From positions 53,972 to 117,971 of the forward strand of contig JAHBMJ010000288.1 in assembly GCA_018398765.1 (NCBI GenBank): a stretch of DNA of 64,000 nt. The letters are read 5' to 3'. The notes beneath the pieces are model-generated. The model searched no databases, was not told the DNA's origin, and was given only the letters and a program-made list of their open reading frames with translations. This document shows positions 34,601-46,267 of the stretch, piece after piece. Source of the stretch: Chromera velia (lineage: Eukaryota; Sar; Chromeraceae). A program made the translations under genes and the position numbers. Position 1 is the stretch's first letter, and every line of letters starts with the position of its first letter.

Positions 34601-37600
34601 AAGATTCGCAAAGAATGCATCGATCCTTCTCTTTTGAAGATTCGCAAAGAATGCATCGATCCTTCTCTTTTGAAGATTCGCAAAGAATGCATCGATCCAC
34701 GGTTGTACGCTGGGGACAAATGAGTATATCCACAGAGAAGCCAGGTCGAAGGGTTGCACTGCGGTCCCTTCATTTGACCGCTTCCCCCACTGTGCCTCAA
34801 GGTTTTGCTTGCTTGCTTGCCTCTTCTCCGTACGACGATTCGCGTATCACGCCTACATGCCTTTCTGCAGGTCCTCCTCCCTCAAACCGGTTGACGACGC
34901 CCCTCCTCCAGACGACACAGGCAAGGTCGCAGAGAAGGCCCTTGACGGGAGCGACAGAGAGTTGATGGCGGGGCTGAAGGTCATGGTGGAGAGTATCGTC
35001 AACAGGCCGATCGCCATTGTCGGTTGGTGCATCGATCCATGGATAAGATGAGATCGGAGCTGCACCAATATACTTGCAGACGCGTTATGCACCTGTTTGC
35101 AGAAAGAATGCACGAAACACCCCAAGCACGCGAGGCAAAAGATGCATCAAAATGAAGTGGCTGCACTGTCCAGCGACGTTCAATTCCTATGCTCAATGCC
35201 TGATAGTGGCAGCACGGATCGATACGGTATTGTATGTCTTCCTGCATCAGTCAGTGGTGGCGCACGCAAGTTCTCCCTTTGTATATCATATCTGTACACT
35301 TAAAGCATGGTCCGGATTTCGACGCACATGCACATGACTAGTCACGCAGTCACACGAACTTATCAGTGATCACCTTGCGCACTCAGGCCCTCGGCGCGCG
35401 AATTCATGATTATAGGGGGAAGGTAGGGGCAGGCAGACACTTCAATACAGCCACCCTAACATGTACACACACATGCATGTTTGCCAAGTCTTCTGTGTCC
35501 TTCCCTCCTTGTTGCAGCTGGCCCCTGACAGCAGCATGTCACCCGAGAAGAAGAAGGAGAAGACCGAAGAGCTCTGCAACGGAATGTGGGGCACGTTGGA
35601 TCGGCAGACGGGTGGGTGGGTGGGTAAGTCGATCGGGCAGCTAGACGGGAAGGGGTCATGGATAGCACAAGCTGCCTGCATGGAGCACCTGCCGTTTACT
35701 TCTTCGAATTGTTCGATCGATCATAATTGTAGTTGATCTCCTCTGTATGTTTTGTTTTTCTTTGTCTGTATGCTGCACGGCCTTTCGTTTTCAGTCAGCT
35801 TGACCGACCTTCCTCTTCCGCTGCTTCCCTTGTTGATCTTGAGATGCTGCACGTTGACGGACTTCGATCAATCACTCATCTCCCTCCACCCGGCAGGCCG
35901 TCTCCACTGACGCACGCTGCATGCATATGAAGGGAAATCTGCATGCATGTGGTCGAATTCAGGGGGACCCCTCGGAATGCCGGGCCCCGAGATCGACGAA
36001 TCGAAAAAACTCAGCATCTGCGCTCGGATGATTTTTGCCATCAAGGAGTCCATGAAGGCAAGTCCATGTGAGGCAAGCGAGGCCTTTACAGCCTCTTCGT
36101 GCTTGGCTCCATATTTGCGTGATAAAAGCCGGGAACCCGAATGGGCGCAACCGAAACAGCCCATAAAACCATGCAATTGAATGCTTTTCTGCCCACCAGA
36201 CATCCATCTGTGTCCCCCCTGTCGTGTGGGGACTTCCTCTCCCCCTCACTGCACGACTCTGTCTGTCCGAGTCGTGCATGATCAGAATGTTTGCTTGCAG
36301 GTCTGTCTGGAAATTTCGTTCATTCGTCAACTTCAGAATACGATTTTGAAAAACTAATTCCAGACGTCTTCAAAAAGTGTTTTCAGTTCACGAACTTTCA
36401 CTTTTTGAGAAAAGGCATCGCACTCACACAAAACACATGACGTAAGCAAGCAAGTTGTTCCCTGCATGTCAAGTAACTGCCTACTAGGTGTTGCGTGCAG
36501 GAGGCAGTCGACATGGAGGCGGTGATTGCGAACGCGAAGGTAGCTGCAGAGAACCAGAGCGAGGCAGAAGCCGAAGAGCCTCCCGTAAAGCTGCCCTCCA
36601 AGAAACCCGACAAAGATCCCGAGTCAGTGAGTGAGTGAGTGGATGAGTCAGTGAGGGCATCAGGAATCAATTCAGCAATCTGAGACAAATTCGGAGTCAT
36701 TCAGAGCAACAGAGAGAGAGAGAGAATCGAGTGGCGTCACAATTGAGAGCGAGAGTCTGGAGGTTGACGTGTCATGAGAGTGTACCTGCTTCCATGTTGC
36801 GTTCTTTGGAAGAGCACGATCGAGCCTCCCGATCCCATATGAGCCATGCATGCAGCCACTTGCATGCCTTCTCTTGTGAGCTGTCTGTTCTCTTCACTAG
36901 AGACTGACGAACGGTGTGAATATGCAGGCACCCGATTGATTGTTTGGAAACAAACCTAGAGATTTAGAGGCACGCGATTCCCATCTGCCCTGAGCGTCTT
37001 TCCCTCTATCACACACAGCCCTTGCTTTTTTTTCCAGACACTTTCTTTCTTCAGTGTCCAACAGCGTCAATTCGAAGATCCAAGCGGGGGTCTTCTTGCA
37101 CGCCCTCTTTCTTCTGTTCCCATAAGTCCTTCGACGTCTCATGAAGGCCACCTCTCTGGAGTAGAAATATCAAACAAACAGAAAGTGTTTGCGTGTGTGC
37201 CTGAACGATCGGGTGTCTGCCTGCAGGACGGAGGTGGAGGACCTCTTAGAAGAGCCGGTGGAACCCGTAGAGGAGGAGGGGGAGCTGCAGTCAACGTCAG
37301 CAATTGAAAACGGACAAGAGAGAAATCCCGCACATAAACTGACGGTTTTTATCTTTAAAACTCCATACTGACAATGGAGACAGGGTAAACGAAAAACGAA
37401 CCGTGTTCTTTTTGATCTCTGTTCTCTTCTGCTTTAATTCTTTGAAATGCGATGCATCCTTTTTTGGTATTCTGCGTGCGAGCAGCCTGAAATTCCCTTA
37501 TTGAGTTGTTTGGTGGTTGTGTTCTCATGTTCGATCGTTGCTTGATGGACGCACAGCCGGATGTCTTCCTTTTCTTTTGAGGATTTTCATTCTCTTTCAA

Positions 37601-40600
37601 AAAAACAGCGGCGGAAAACACTAGCAGCAACTGTCGCTTCCGTCAGAAGTTTCCATTCGACCCACCCCCTTTCTTCTCTTCTTTCCTATTCTCTTGCTTG
37701 TCGTTGTTGCCGCAGACCCTCGCCGGAGACTCCTGAGTCAGTCGGTTGTTTTCCTTACCTTGCATGTTGGAACCGAGGTTCTATGCGATTCTTTCTTCTT
37801 TGTAGCCTTGGCTTGCAAACCGAAAAAATGCCCTTCAATTCTCTGGTGTATTTGTTATGCGCTGGAAAGTGTCTCTATGGTGCCTTGCAGAATTTTAATT
37901 CGTTTCACTCAATCTTTCTCCCAGGTGCCCAGCTGTCCCTTCTGCCAAGTGCTTTGTCGCGTCTTTTTGACGGCCAGCCCCTCCCCCCCCCCNCCCCCCC
38001 CCCCCCCTCTCTCTCTGCAGAATTGCTGTGGGGTTCCTCGCACACGCGAACGAGTGCAGAAAGGTGGATGATAAAGAGGCCACAGGATGCAAGTGAGTGA
38101 GTGAGTGAGTGCTATGATGGATGCAGTCGGGTTGCAGGCAGGCTAATGGTCTCCGTCGCTTGTTTTCTTCTTTCTTTCTTTCTTTCTTTCTTTCTCTCTC
38201 TCTGTCTCCCTGTCTGTCTGTCTGTCTGGCTTCATTCCATTTACGCTTGTGCGCAAATCACTTTTTCAATTGCTTTGGCACCCATTATTTCGTATCGGCA
38301 TTTTCGTCCGTTTTGTTGCTTTTTGTGTCCTCTTAAGTGCGTCAACGATTCTCGGTTGTGTCGTTGTGTGGTGCCGTCTGTGCGAACAGATGGCCTTTCC
38401 GGGGCCCCCACATCTGGACGGGGCCGTACGAGAAGAACGTGCCTTCACCGACTATCTATCACTGGAAGGCGGGAGCCAGAGACGGAATCTCCATGTACTC
38501 GCGGTCCGTTCGTTCGTTTGTCTTCGTTGTTTCTTTTTTTCATTCCTGTAAGCGTCGCCACACATCATCAAACAGGAATGAGTGGGGGCTTATTTTGTGG
38601 GCCTCTGTTGCTTCTCGTCCCGACATCTGAGGAAGAAGAAAAAAACCAAATCGGATTGATCCGCTGTCTGCGCATGTGTGGTTTGCAGAGCGAGTGCAGG
38701 AGGAGGCTCTCTTTATCTTCGTACTGCGCAAGATTTCCCATCTTCCTTTCTCTTTTCTTTCTTCGTCTCTTCCACTCATGCTTGTATGCGAGGGGAAGAG
38801 GCAACGGTGATGTGCTTTTTTATTTCGTTCTGCGCTTCCCTGCCTTCCGCGGATTGATCGAATTCTTTCGAAATATGCTTGAAAATGTTAGTGAGACGTC
38901 CTTCGTAGCCAAAAGAAAAGGTTTCCGTTCGAGCTGTCTCCCTGTCACTCTGGACTTGTTTTTTGCGTCGTCGCTCCTCCATGAAGGTCTTGAATTCTGG
39001 CTGGATATGCAGAACAATGTACAGAAGACAAACAATCAAAGGCGACGGGAAAAATCCAGACAAACACTACTGGACTCCCAAACCTGACAAGGTCAACAAT
39101 TGGAATGAGATCACAGACGATGAACTTCTGGAGGGAGTGAAGGCCTACAAGTCAGTGAGGGGTTATTTGAGGGGTTTGTTTTATTTTGTTTTGTCGATCG
39201 TGTTTGACAGAAGGCTGCTTCGCGGCGCATTGCTCTCTGACTGGCAGTGTCGGATCTATAAGCTTCTCAGATACAATTCGCTGTCTGAAAGTTGTCGTTA
39301 GGCATTTTGGTTTTGCGGTCAAGATCCTCCTTTTGCGTTCTCACCCTTTACGACTCTTCTTTACCCCTTCGCATGCATACCTACAGTTTCCATCCAGAAT
39401 GCATATTCAATCAAGTGTACGTCACATCCATCCACATATTTTCTCCTGCGCTCTCTGCCTGTGCGTGAATGCAGCTTCCGTCCTCTGATGTCAGTCTTCC
39501 CTCCCTCTGATTTGTTTTTTCTTCTCTCCAGTGGCTGCATGCTTCTTTCTGTCTTTCGCTGTTTCGGTCAACCGGTCCTCCGTACCTCGTTCCCAACCAG
39601 ACAGAAACACTCGCTGTTCCCAACCAGACAGAAACACTCGCTGTTCCCAACCAGACAGAAACCCTCGCTGTTCCCAACCAGACAGAAATACTCGCTGTTC
39701 CCAACCAGACAGAAACACTCGCTGTTCCCAACCAGACAGAAACACTCGCTGTTCCCAACCAGACAGAAACACTCGCTGTGTTTCAATTCAAATGCCTCCC
39801 CTGCTTGGACAAAATCACTCCGCGTCCGATGGAAGGACAAGATACAGGCAGCCAATGAAACCTTGTTTTCACTCCCTTCCCTCTGCCCTCCTCGCAACTC
39901 ATCAAATCGTTCCTCTGCAGGATGAATCCGGACATGTCAGTCACTCGCCTTTTTCGTTTCCTACTGCCTTACGTGAAGTTCGGTGTGTATCGACAGGAAT
40001 GAACAGATACTGATTTGTCTTGGCGGTCTCTGAACATGTTGAAGGTCTCTTCCCGAGTGCAGAACTGAGTCTCTCGTGGTCTTTGGATTCTCTTTGTTTT
40101 GCTTCTGCCGTCAGAATGCATCACTAAGTCATTTCAAGTCCTCTTTTAGACAGAACGTATCTCCAGATCCTGACAAGCCTCTCTGATTTGCACTCCTATC
40201 CTCTGTGCCTTCATGCAGGGGCCAGATCTCCTACGACCTCGAAAACAAAAGAACAAATGTGGACGGCTTTGCGGATGAAAACTACTTGTCAGCTAGTCAA
40301 TCAGCCAGCAACTGAGTCTGGGACTTAGAAACCAGAGCAGACATCTCGATCATCAACACGAATGCTAATTTTCTCTTTGGCTTTTCGCTTATTGGATTCC
40401 GCCCTTCTCATTTTCTCATGCTCATGAAGATTCCGATTTATCACAAAGGCCTTCCTTTGCCTGGTGCTGATCAAGGGCCTTCATCCTTTGCCTTCCGAAC
40501 TGACAACATCAATTCATACGTGTCGCTTGTTCCACGAATGTCTTTTGGGGGGACAATGTTGTTTTCTTTGGATGGGTCTCTCTCCTCGTATCTCTTTCTT

Positions 40601-43600
40601 TGTTCTCTCTGAGCCTTCAGCATCGTCGCGAGGCCCGAGGAAGCAGAAGACGCAGAACCCCTCAGAAAGGCAACTCCGGAAGACGCGAATGAAATGTAAG
40701 TAAAATGACAGACAGTCTCCAACTCTGACTTTGACATGGTAGCCTGTTTTTCACCGCGTATATGCACTTCTCTTTGCTCCAATGTTCTGTGTTGCACCTT
40801 GGAATTTCCATGGCGTTGTTTCCATTCGTGCATAGAGAATTAAGTGCCTGCCCTTTGTGCCGTCCGATGCAATAAGAGAGAGGCTCTTTAGCTCGGTCAG
40901 ATACATGCAGGCACAGTCCTCTCAGCACTTGAAAGTATTGCAGCAAGATATGTGCAGATCGGCTGTAATGGCATGCACATTTGTGCTCAGACTTCGGGAG
41001 AAACAAAACCAAAAAAGACCAGACGAGCGCAGCAAAATACATCTCTTCCACTGTGTAACTCCGCGCCTTCCGCTCCTTCAGTGTTTTGTTTTGGTTCATC
41101 TCAGTGTTCTTCGTTCTGGCTTGCGTGTCTGTGTGCAGCATCAACCCGATAAAGTGGTGGCCTGTAGGGTTGGTTTCTGTGTGTGTGTTTTTTTTTTGTG
41201 TGTGTTCTTTTTCTTTTGAAGCTATCGTCAAGTAGTTGCAGTCTTTGGGGATCAAAAGGCCTCCCTCATTTATTGCCTCAATTTGTGGACATACCCATGG
41301 AGAAGGAGAAGAAAGGACCATTCGTTTTCTAGTCAACTAGACGGTCGTTCCCGTGGAAGCCTCCTTTGAAAAGTCCAGTAACTGTCTGTGTGATATCACA
41401 ACAAACACGGCATGCATTTGAGGATATTTGATACTTGACGGGACCAAGGGGCGAGAATTCTTTTAGCTTCGTTTCCCCCCGTCCCTTGGCCGAGAGGCCA
41501 AATAATCTTCTCCGGGGCGTTCAGAGCTGGAGGGACGGACAGATACATGGATGAGCGGATGCATGCATGTTTGGATGCTTAATTGTTTGAATGCATACAT
41601 GGTTGCACGGGTGCATGCAGAAAGCGCAAACACCACACAGGATCTTGGAATCCCAGGTTTCGATGGTTGGTCCGTCACTTCATTCCCTCTCTGCATGTCT
41701 TTTTGCTGGTGCTGGAAAGTCGTCGGTCGAGGATGCATTCTCACTCACTCACTCACTCACTCATGCATCGACACATGTCTATTGTCAACTGCGGCTAGGA
41801 TGCAGCTTTACAGACGTGACAGCGATCGAGTGGCTGCAACCGCTGGGCTACCTCTTACTTCCTCTTTGTCTCTCTGAAAGTAATCGCTTTCATACTCTTA
41901 ATTCTGAATGCAACCCTCGTGAAATCCGGATGTCAACAGTATACCACTGTAACTGCACTCATTCCTTCTCATTGAGTTTTTTCTGGATAGCTTTACGTTC
42001 AGCCTATTTGCATGCAATTTAGTTTTTCCTCTTTCCCGTGAAACAACAAACATGCACCCCTTCAGGGAAAACGCGGGACTGGACATTCTGGAGAGAGGCC
42101 AGGGGCAAGAAGAGGGAGGGACTGCGGAAGACGCGAAGATGAGGGAGCAGGAGCTGTCTGACGAGGGGAAAATGCCTCTTGAGGCCTGGTTTGTCTACAT
42201 ACCCGAAAGGTCGGTCAGCTGCATGGCTTGCTTACGTGCAGGTAGGTCGGTCTACGTGGTGTCAGACCCGAACGGCTTCGGATGATGTGGATCGAGTTGA
42301 GGTCTTGGGACACGCAGCACTATTCATAGTCGCATGACTCCGGGAGATGACCAACGAAAGTGGTTAGGTGACACCGCTTTCTTCACAGAGTCTCGCTTTT
42401 TCTCCTCCAGGGCTCCTTCAGTCTCTCTCCTCGAAAATGAGTCGGCAAGGGACCTCCGTTCTCTATTGATCTGCAAGATGGCAAGGAAGAGCCAATTCAT
42501 CAAGCAAGAGACTTTGTGTAATCCCCTTCAGTCCCGGGACTGTACGGGTATTGCGTTCCGATTTGAGTAAGCACAGAACGCTTGTCTCCAGCTCCTCGCT
42601 CTTTCTCTCCCTCCTTCCCTCCTTATCTCTCTCTTCAAATGACGTGCAGTGATCGGGGTACAGAAAAACCCTTTGAGCAGAAGAAGAAAGTAAGTGGACG
42701 AGTAAATGAGCAAGACAGGCTAGGGGACCTCATGACTGAGAGAGACACTGTTTTTCTTTTTGCAAGCCGGGATCTGTTTTTCTCTTTACTGTTTCTGCCC
42801 TTTCTCTCTCTGAGATACCGTGTGGAAAAAGTCATTTGCTTCATGAGCGGCTCGGTTTCGCTTTTGTTTTGCCAAGCCTTACTTCTCTCCACGATGATTT
42901 CATTTGTTCTCTTTGCTGATGTTTTACACCCGTAATATGGCTTCTCTCGCTTTCTTCTCCGTCAACTGACTGAATCATTCACACCTTTGATTCATTCATC
43001 CTAATTGCCCGTCAGACCTGTCTCTTCAATGATTTCTTGCACACAGCTCTCTCTCTCTTTCTCTTTCTTTGTCTGTGTGTGTGCCTGTCCATGAGAGCAG
43101 ATCGTCTTGGAGGTCAGCGACAACTTCTTCTCTCTCAATCTGCACATGCATGCGTTTCCGTATGTCCGAGAAAACAAAAGAAAAGAAAGAAAAGGAAAGC
43201 AGAGATCCAATGAAGCTTCGCTTCTGCAAATCTCCTCTTTGATTTTCACGTTACAGTCCGACTGTTTTTCAATGTGCTTCGTTCTCGTCATTCGTTTCAG
43301 GACCAAGCATGACCCTTTGGATGGGTTGTGTGATTTGAATCTGAGAGCAACTTTGTCCCTTTGTGCATCTAACTGTTGAGGTCTGAATTCTGTAGTCTCT
43401 AATTCATCCATGCACATTTCCCATCGATCTGTCTTCCCGTCGCCTGCAGTTTCACGACCTGTCAGTCAGTCAGTCCAACAAATTTGAAGCAACCTCAAAC
43501 TGAATGTGATGGGAGCATGCTCCCCAGCTACGCCCTTACACTTTCACAGAAATCCGGTGGTGTTGAAGATTTTGTTTGCATGGGAGGAAGTGCGTTCCCA

Positions 43601-44098
43601 GACTGGCTCTCTGGTCCTCTTCCTATCGCTTCGGTTCAACAACTGGAAGCCAAGTTGGAAGCAATTCCCGATCACTCGAGAAGATCTTGCCAAGCTGGCT
43701 TGATTTTGAAATCAATTAATTAGCTTGATTTCGTTTGGTGCACACAAAGGACCCGTAGAAAGTAGAGCGAAGTGTAGCGAGCCGAGGGCCCTGTCATCAA
43801 CTTATAAAAGTTCTTTTCAATTCGACTTTGATCAGCAGACATTCCTCCGAGTCTGTGCATAAGTGTGTGCTTTTTCGTCTTCTACAAATCTGCCGAATGA
43901 TATTCATGTATGTGTGTACATGTATTCAACGTGAAAGATCAATTAATTGTGTTTTCATCTATCGTTTGATTAGGTGGAATACGAAGAAGCTGATTGCCAT
44001 TGAGAAGGAGGCAGGAGTGGGCTCCATAGGGGACCTCCTGTGGATCAAGTCAGTCGATCTGTGTGTGTGAGTGTGTGTGTGTGGGTGGGTGGGTGTGA

Positions 44099-44141
<43 letters not shown>

Positions 44142-44195
44142 CGTGCGTGCGTGTGTGTGTGGGTGTGTGGGTGGGTGTGAGTGTGTGTGTGTGTT

Positions 44196-44226
<31 letters not shown>

Positions 44227-46267
44227 GCGTGTGTGTGTGTGAAGGGTTTCATTCAGTCAGGCTTCTGGGCATTGTACGGACACAAATTTGTCTGCGGGGG
44301 TGTGGGTCTATTCATACATGGCAGACTGCCTTCGGAAGAAGTCCTTATCCCGCAGACTGCTCTCCCACGGAAAAAGAATGTCATATTTTGGTCAGTGAGA
44401 TTGCAGGCATGCCCCCTGAAGTTTTCTTTCTGTCTGGTTTCTGCGTCCTGCATGCAGAGAGAAGTTTTCCGAGGAGTATGCAGGCGAAAACCAAGAGCGC
44501 CACATGGAACCCGGGCAGACAGACGAGGCCTTTGGAGAGAGCTGGAGAGTGAGGGCGAGGGATAATGAGGCACAGACAGAATCCTTCCGATGCAACTCCA
44601 ACGGGGGCTTCGGGAGGTGTCAGGGATTCATGGACGATCTGCTTGGGGTGAGTGAGGAGATAGAGGCAAGGGGAGGGAAAGGGTGAAAAAGCTAGTGGGT
44701 GAGTGATCTGAAGGACGTGTGGTTGTGTCTCCTCCTCAGAGATAAGATTGCTTCTGTAGTTTTTGGGTCCTTTCTTTGCTTCCCCCGCCCCCCTATTTGC
44801 CTTCCACACAGTGTCAAGATCCCGTTTCCATTCCTGGGATTGAAACGACTGCTCTTCCTTTCTTTCTTACTTGCTTTTTTTTTTTTTGATTGGAGCTCTG
44901 CTTCGTTTAAGGGGGAATTCCAACATTTCTTCTATCGATCTTTCCCTCTGCTTCTGTGTGTCTGCCTTCCCTGACCTGTGTCTGTGTCTGCACCTGCATT
45001 GGCGGCTCCCTCTTTGACTGGAAAAAATCCTTGGCGTCGCCATTTTTGTCTTTTCTCAGGCAACGTCAGTCGTCTCTTTTTTCAACTTCACTCCATTTCT
45101 CTCTTCCCTCTTCCCTGCCTGTGTTGCGTTTTTCTTCGCTCTCTAGAGAGAAGTACCATTCACTCCATTCATTCATTCATTCATTCATTCATTCATTCCT
45201 TCCAACGGAGGGCCTTGATCTTCCCTCCAAAGAATTTATCTTTTCTTTCGGTCCGTCTCCTCTTTCATTTGCCAAAACCGTAAAGAAAAGAGGATCGTGA
45301 AAGAGAATGGGGTGCTCTGCTTCTTCGTCTTCTTCTTCTCTTTCTTCTTCTCTTTCTTCTTCTGCTTCTTCCTTTCTACTTTGCACGCACGAAGGCCTCT
45401 GTCTGGAGCTGGTCCTTTGAGGGTTCCTCCCCACTTCCTCGATCACTTCTTCAGGAGTTTGTTGAAGGACGGCCAAATTCAATCTGGCCCAGAAACCACA
45501 CTGTCTTTACTGCACGCCCATGAAGGTATACATGACATGGAGACTGCAAATGAAAAATAATTCTTAGAATGAATGTATGTATGAAAATGCGTGTGTGTAA
45601 GGATACACGTATGAAAATGAATGCATGCAGGTACATGACATGGAGACAGGCAGGCAACTGTGCCGCTGCTGTGCTGAGTCAGAAGGCGGCCTCCCCCCCC
45701 AGTGCTGAGTGCCCTCTTGACAGAGAGGAGGAGCAGGCAGGCAAGCTGGTTTTGGCCCCTCTTGACTCAGATTCAGACGACGTGAAGGCGAAGAAGGCCA
45801 AAAATTCGGCAGGAGCAACGAAACAGAAACTAGGAGAGATTCGCACAAACGATGAGGAAGCCCCTCGAAGAGTGATTGGTAGTTCTACCGCAGCGTCTGC
45901 GAATTTCTTTCTCGAAGTTCGTCGATCTGTCTATTGGATCTGCAGAGCGCCTGCCTTCCGTTGTCTCGCCAAGCCTTTGCAGAAGTGCAATGAGCTCAGC
46001 AAAGTTCGCACCTCTCGCACGTGTCCTAACGAAGGAGAGCGGTACTCTCCGATGGCAGGTAGAAGCATCAAGGAATTCCTGGAGGCCTCCAACAAACTTC
46101 CAGATGGGTGGGCCTGCTCTATCGCGCACTGTGCCAATCTGGAGGGGGCAAACTCCGAGGAGCTTCTAGGCAATGAGCCATTTGCCTACAGAGTAGATCA
46201 CGACCCCAGAGCCTACAAGGACCCCTCCAACAGAATGCCCCTGCCACCCCCAGAGAACAGACCCTGA
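22104..46267 (+). CDS. Very large multi-exon protein with signal peptide, unknown family
   Basis: Exons read: 22104-22235, 23088-23633, 23855-23985, 24273-24383, 24410-24464, 24837-24935, 25187-25360, 25470-25514, 25589-25675, 25805-25882, 25999-26150, 26541-26664, 27001-27228, 27384-27475, 27894-28334, 28541-28824, 29028-29157, 29484-29628, 29680-29687 (tentative), 29963-30043, 30399-30513, 30703-30765, 30862-30894 (tentative), 31130-31290, 31626-31702, 32008-32116, 32201-32326 (start uncertain), 32456-32571, 32950-33164, 33635-33929, 34195-34291, 34871-35018, 35518-35623, 35963-36057, 36501-36622, 37227-37289, 37716-37736, 38390-38503, 39013-39150, 39921-39935, 40219-40287, 40621-40695, 41139-41168, 42066-42209, 42411-42566, 42650-42689, 43101-43159, 43301-43324, 43550-43633, 43974-44048, 44458-44647, 45631-46267; one exon in 44648-45630 is unresolved. 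Phases agree at nearly every junction, so one gene of about 2,300 residues is likely. It starts with a signal peptide (MKSIGWCFLAVLACQFDALF), then a long Glu-rich disordered stretch (exon 2), then a mostly helical, Trp-containing body (EWPFRGPHIWTGPYEKNVP; KEFLEASNKLPDGWACSIAH). No membrane segment is obvious. I do not recognise the family. Two adjacent genes cannot be excluded. Confidence 0.65.
22511..22682. repeat. GACT, CT, GT and CTGT microsatellites in intron 1
   Basis: A compound array in the first intron of the large gene: GACT-like units, then a CT run from about 22590, a GT run at about 22633-22660 and CTGT units to about 22680. Confidence 0.9.
24584..24707. repeat. 31-bp minisatellite, four copies
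   Basis: Four copies of a 31-base unit beginning ATAGATTGACGCACGCAGAT in an intron of the large gene. They are identical apart from one change in the last copy. Confidence 0.9.
26975..26997. repeat. GT microsatellite before a splice acceptor
   Basis: A GT run ends in TCTGTAG, the acceptor of the exon starting at 27001. The polypyrimidine tract is thus replaced by alternating purine/pyrimidine sequence. Confidence 0.8.
34441..34692. repeat. 36-bp minisatellite, seven copies
   Basis: Seven apparently identical 36-base units (starting CGATCCTTCTCTTTTGAAGA) plus a partial CGATCC. The unit length is a multiple of three and has no stop in several frames, so overlapping periodic frames appear on both strands; they are artefacts. 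The array lies in the intron between exons 34195-34291 and 34871-35018. Confidence 0.95.
35963..36057 (+). other. Exon followed by a GC-AG intron
   Basis: The exon reads GPLGMPGPEIDESKKLSICA and on to FAIKESMK, then the sequence is AAG|GCAAGT. A GC donor with otherwise consensus flanks (AG|GCAAGT) fits known minor GC-AG introns, and keeps phase with the next exon at 36501. Confidence 0.65.
37981..38009. other. C-run with one undetermined base
   Basis: A run of C interrupted by a single N at about 37993, the only ambiguous base noticed. It is probably a homopolymer the assembler could not size. It lies in an intron just before a CT run and a CTGCAG acceptor-like site. Confidence 0.9.
38165..38230. 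repeat. TTTC, CT and CTGT microsatellites
   Basis: Short TTTC run followed by CT and CTGT units in an intron of the large gene. Confidence 0.85.
39590..39778. repeat. 27-bp minisatellite, seven copies
   Basis: Seven copies of a 27-base unit beginning TTCCCAACCAGACAGAAACA. Two copies carry single changes. It lies in the intron before the 15-nt exon 39921-39935. As the period is divisible by three, long repetitive frames appear on both strands and should be ignored. Confidence 0.95.
44061..44242. repeat. GT-rich microsatellite
   Basis: About 180 bases of GT with GC, GA and GGGT variants, starting 12 bases after the exon that ends at 44048. Potentially Z-DNA-forming. It fills the first part of the intron before exon 44458. 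Confidence 0.95.
45171..45197. repeat. ATTC microsatellite
   Basis: A short run of CATT/ATTC units in the unresolved part of the large gene, between exons 44458-44647 and 45631-46267. Confidence 0.85.

Noticed and set aside
34228-34965. Several overlapping frames encoding 12-residue repeats on both strands, CRISPR-like look
   Set aside because: Units abut with no spacers, so it is not CRISPR. The period of 36 keeps several frames open by chance, and the array is intronic.
38101-39087. 328-residue plus-strand frame
   Set aside because: It runs through introns with TTTC repeats; the real exons 38390-38503 and 39013-39150 use other frames with good splice phase.
39411-40013. Repeat proteins of 9-residue units on both strands
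   Set aside because: They arise from the 27-bp minisatellite in an intron; flanking exon phases join without it.
40662-41336. 224-residue minus-strand frame
   Set aside because: It is antisense to exons and introns of the large gene and has no domain or codon signal.
43450-43461. Small exon TTTCACGACCT in the large gene
   Set aside because: The exon ending at 43324 joins in phase directly to 43550, so this piece is not needed.
43484-43723. Alternative frame reading GGSAFPDWLSGPLPIASVQQ
   Set aside because: It looks protein-like but its phase does not fit the neighbouring exons; the overlapping frame NPVVLKILFAWEEVRSQ does.
44061-44565. Val/Cys-rich frame
   Set aside because: It is a translation of the GT microsatellite.
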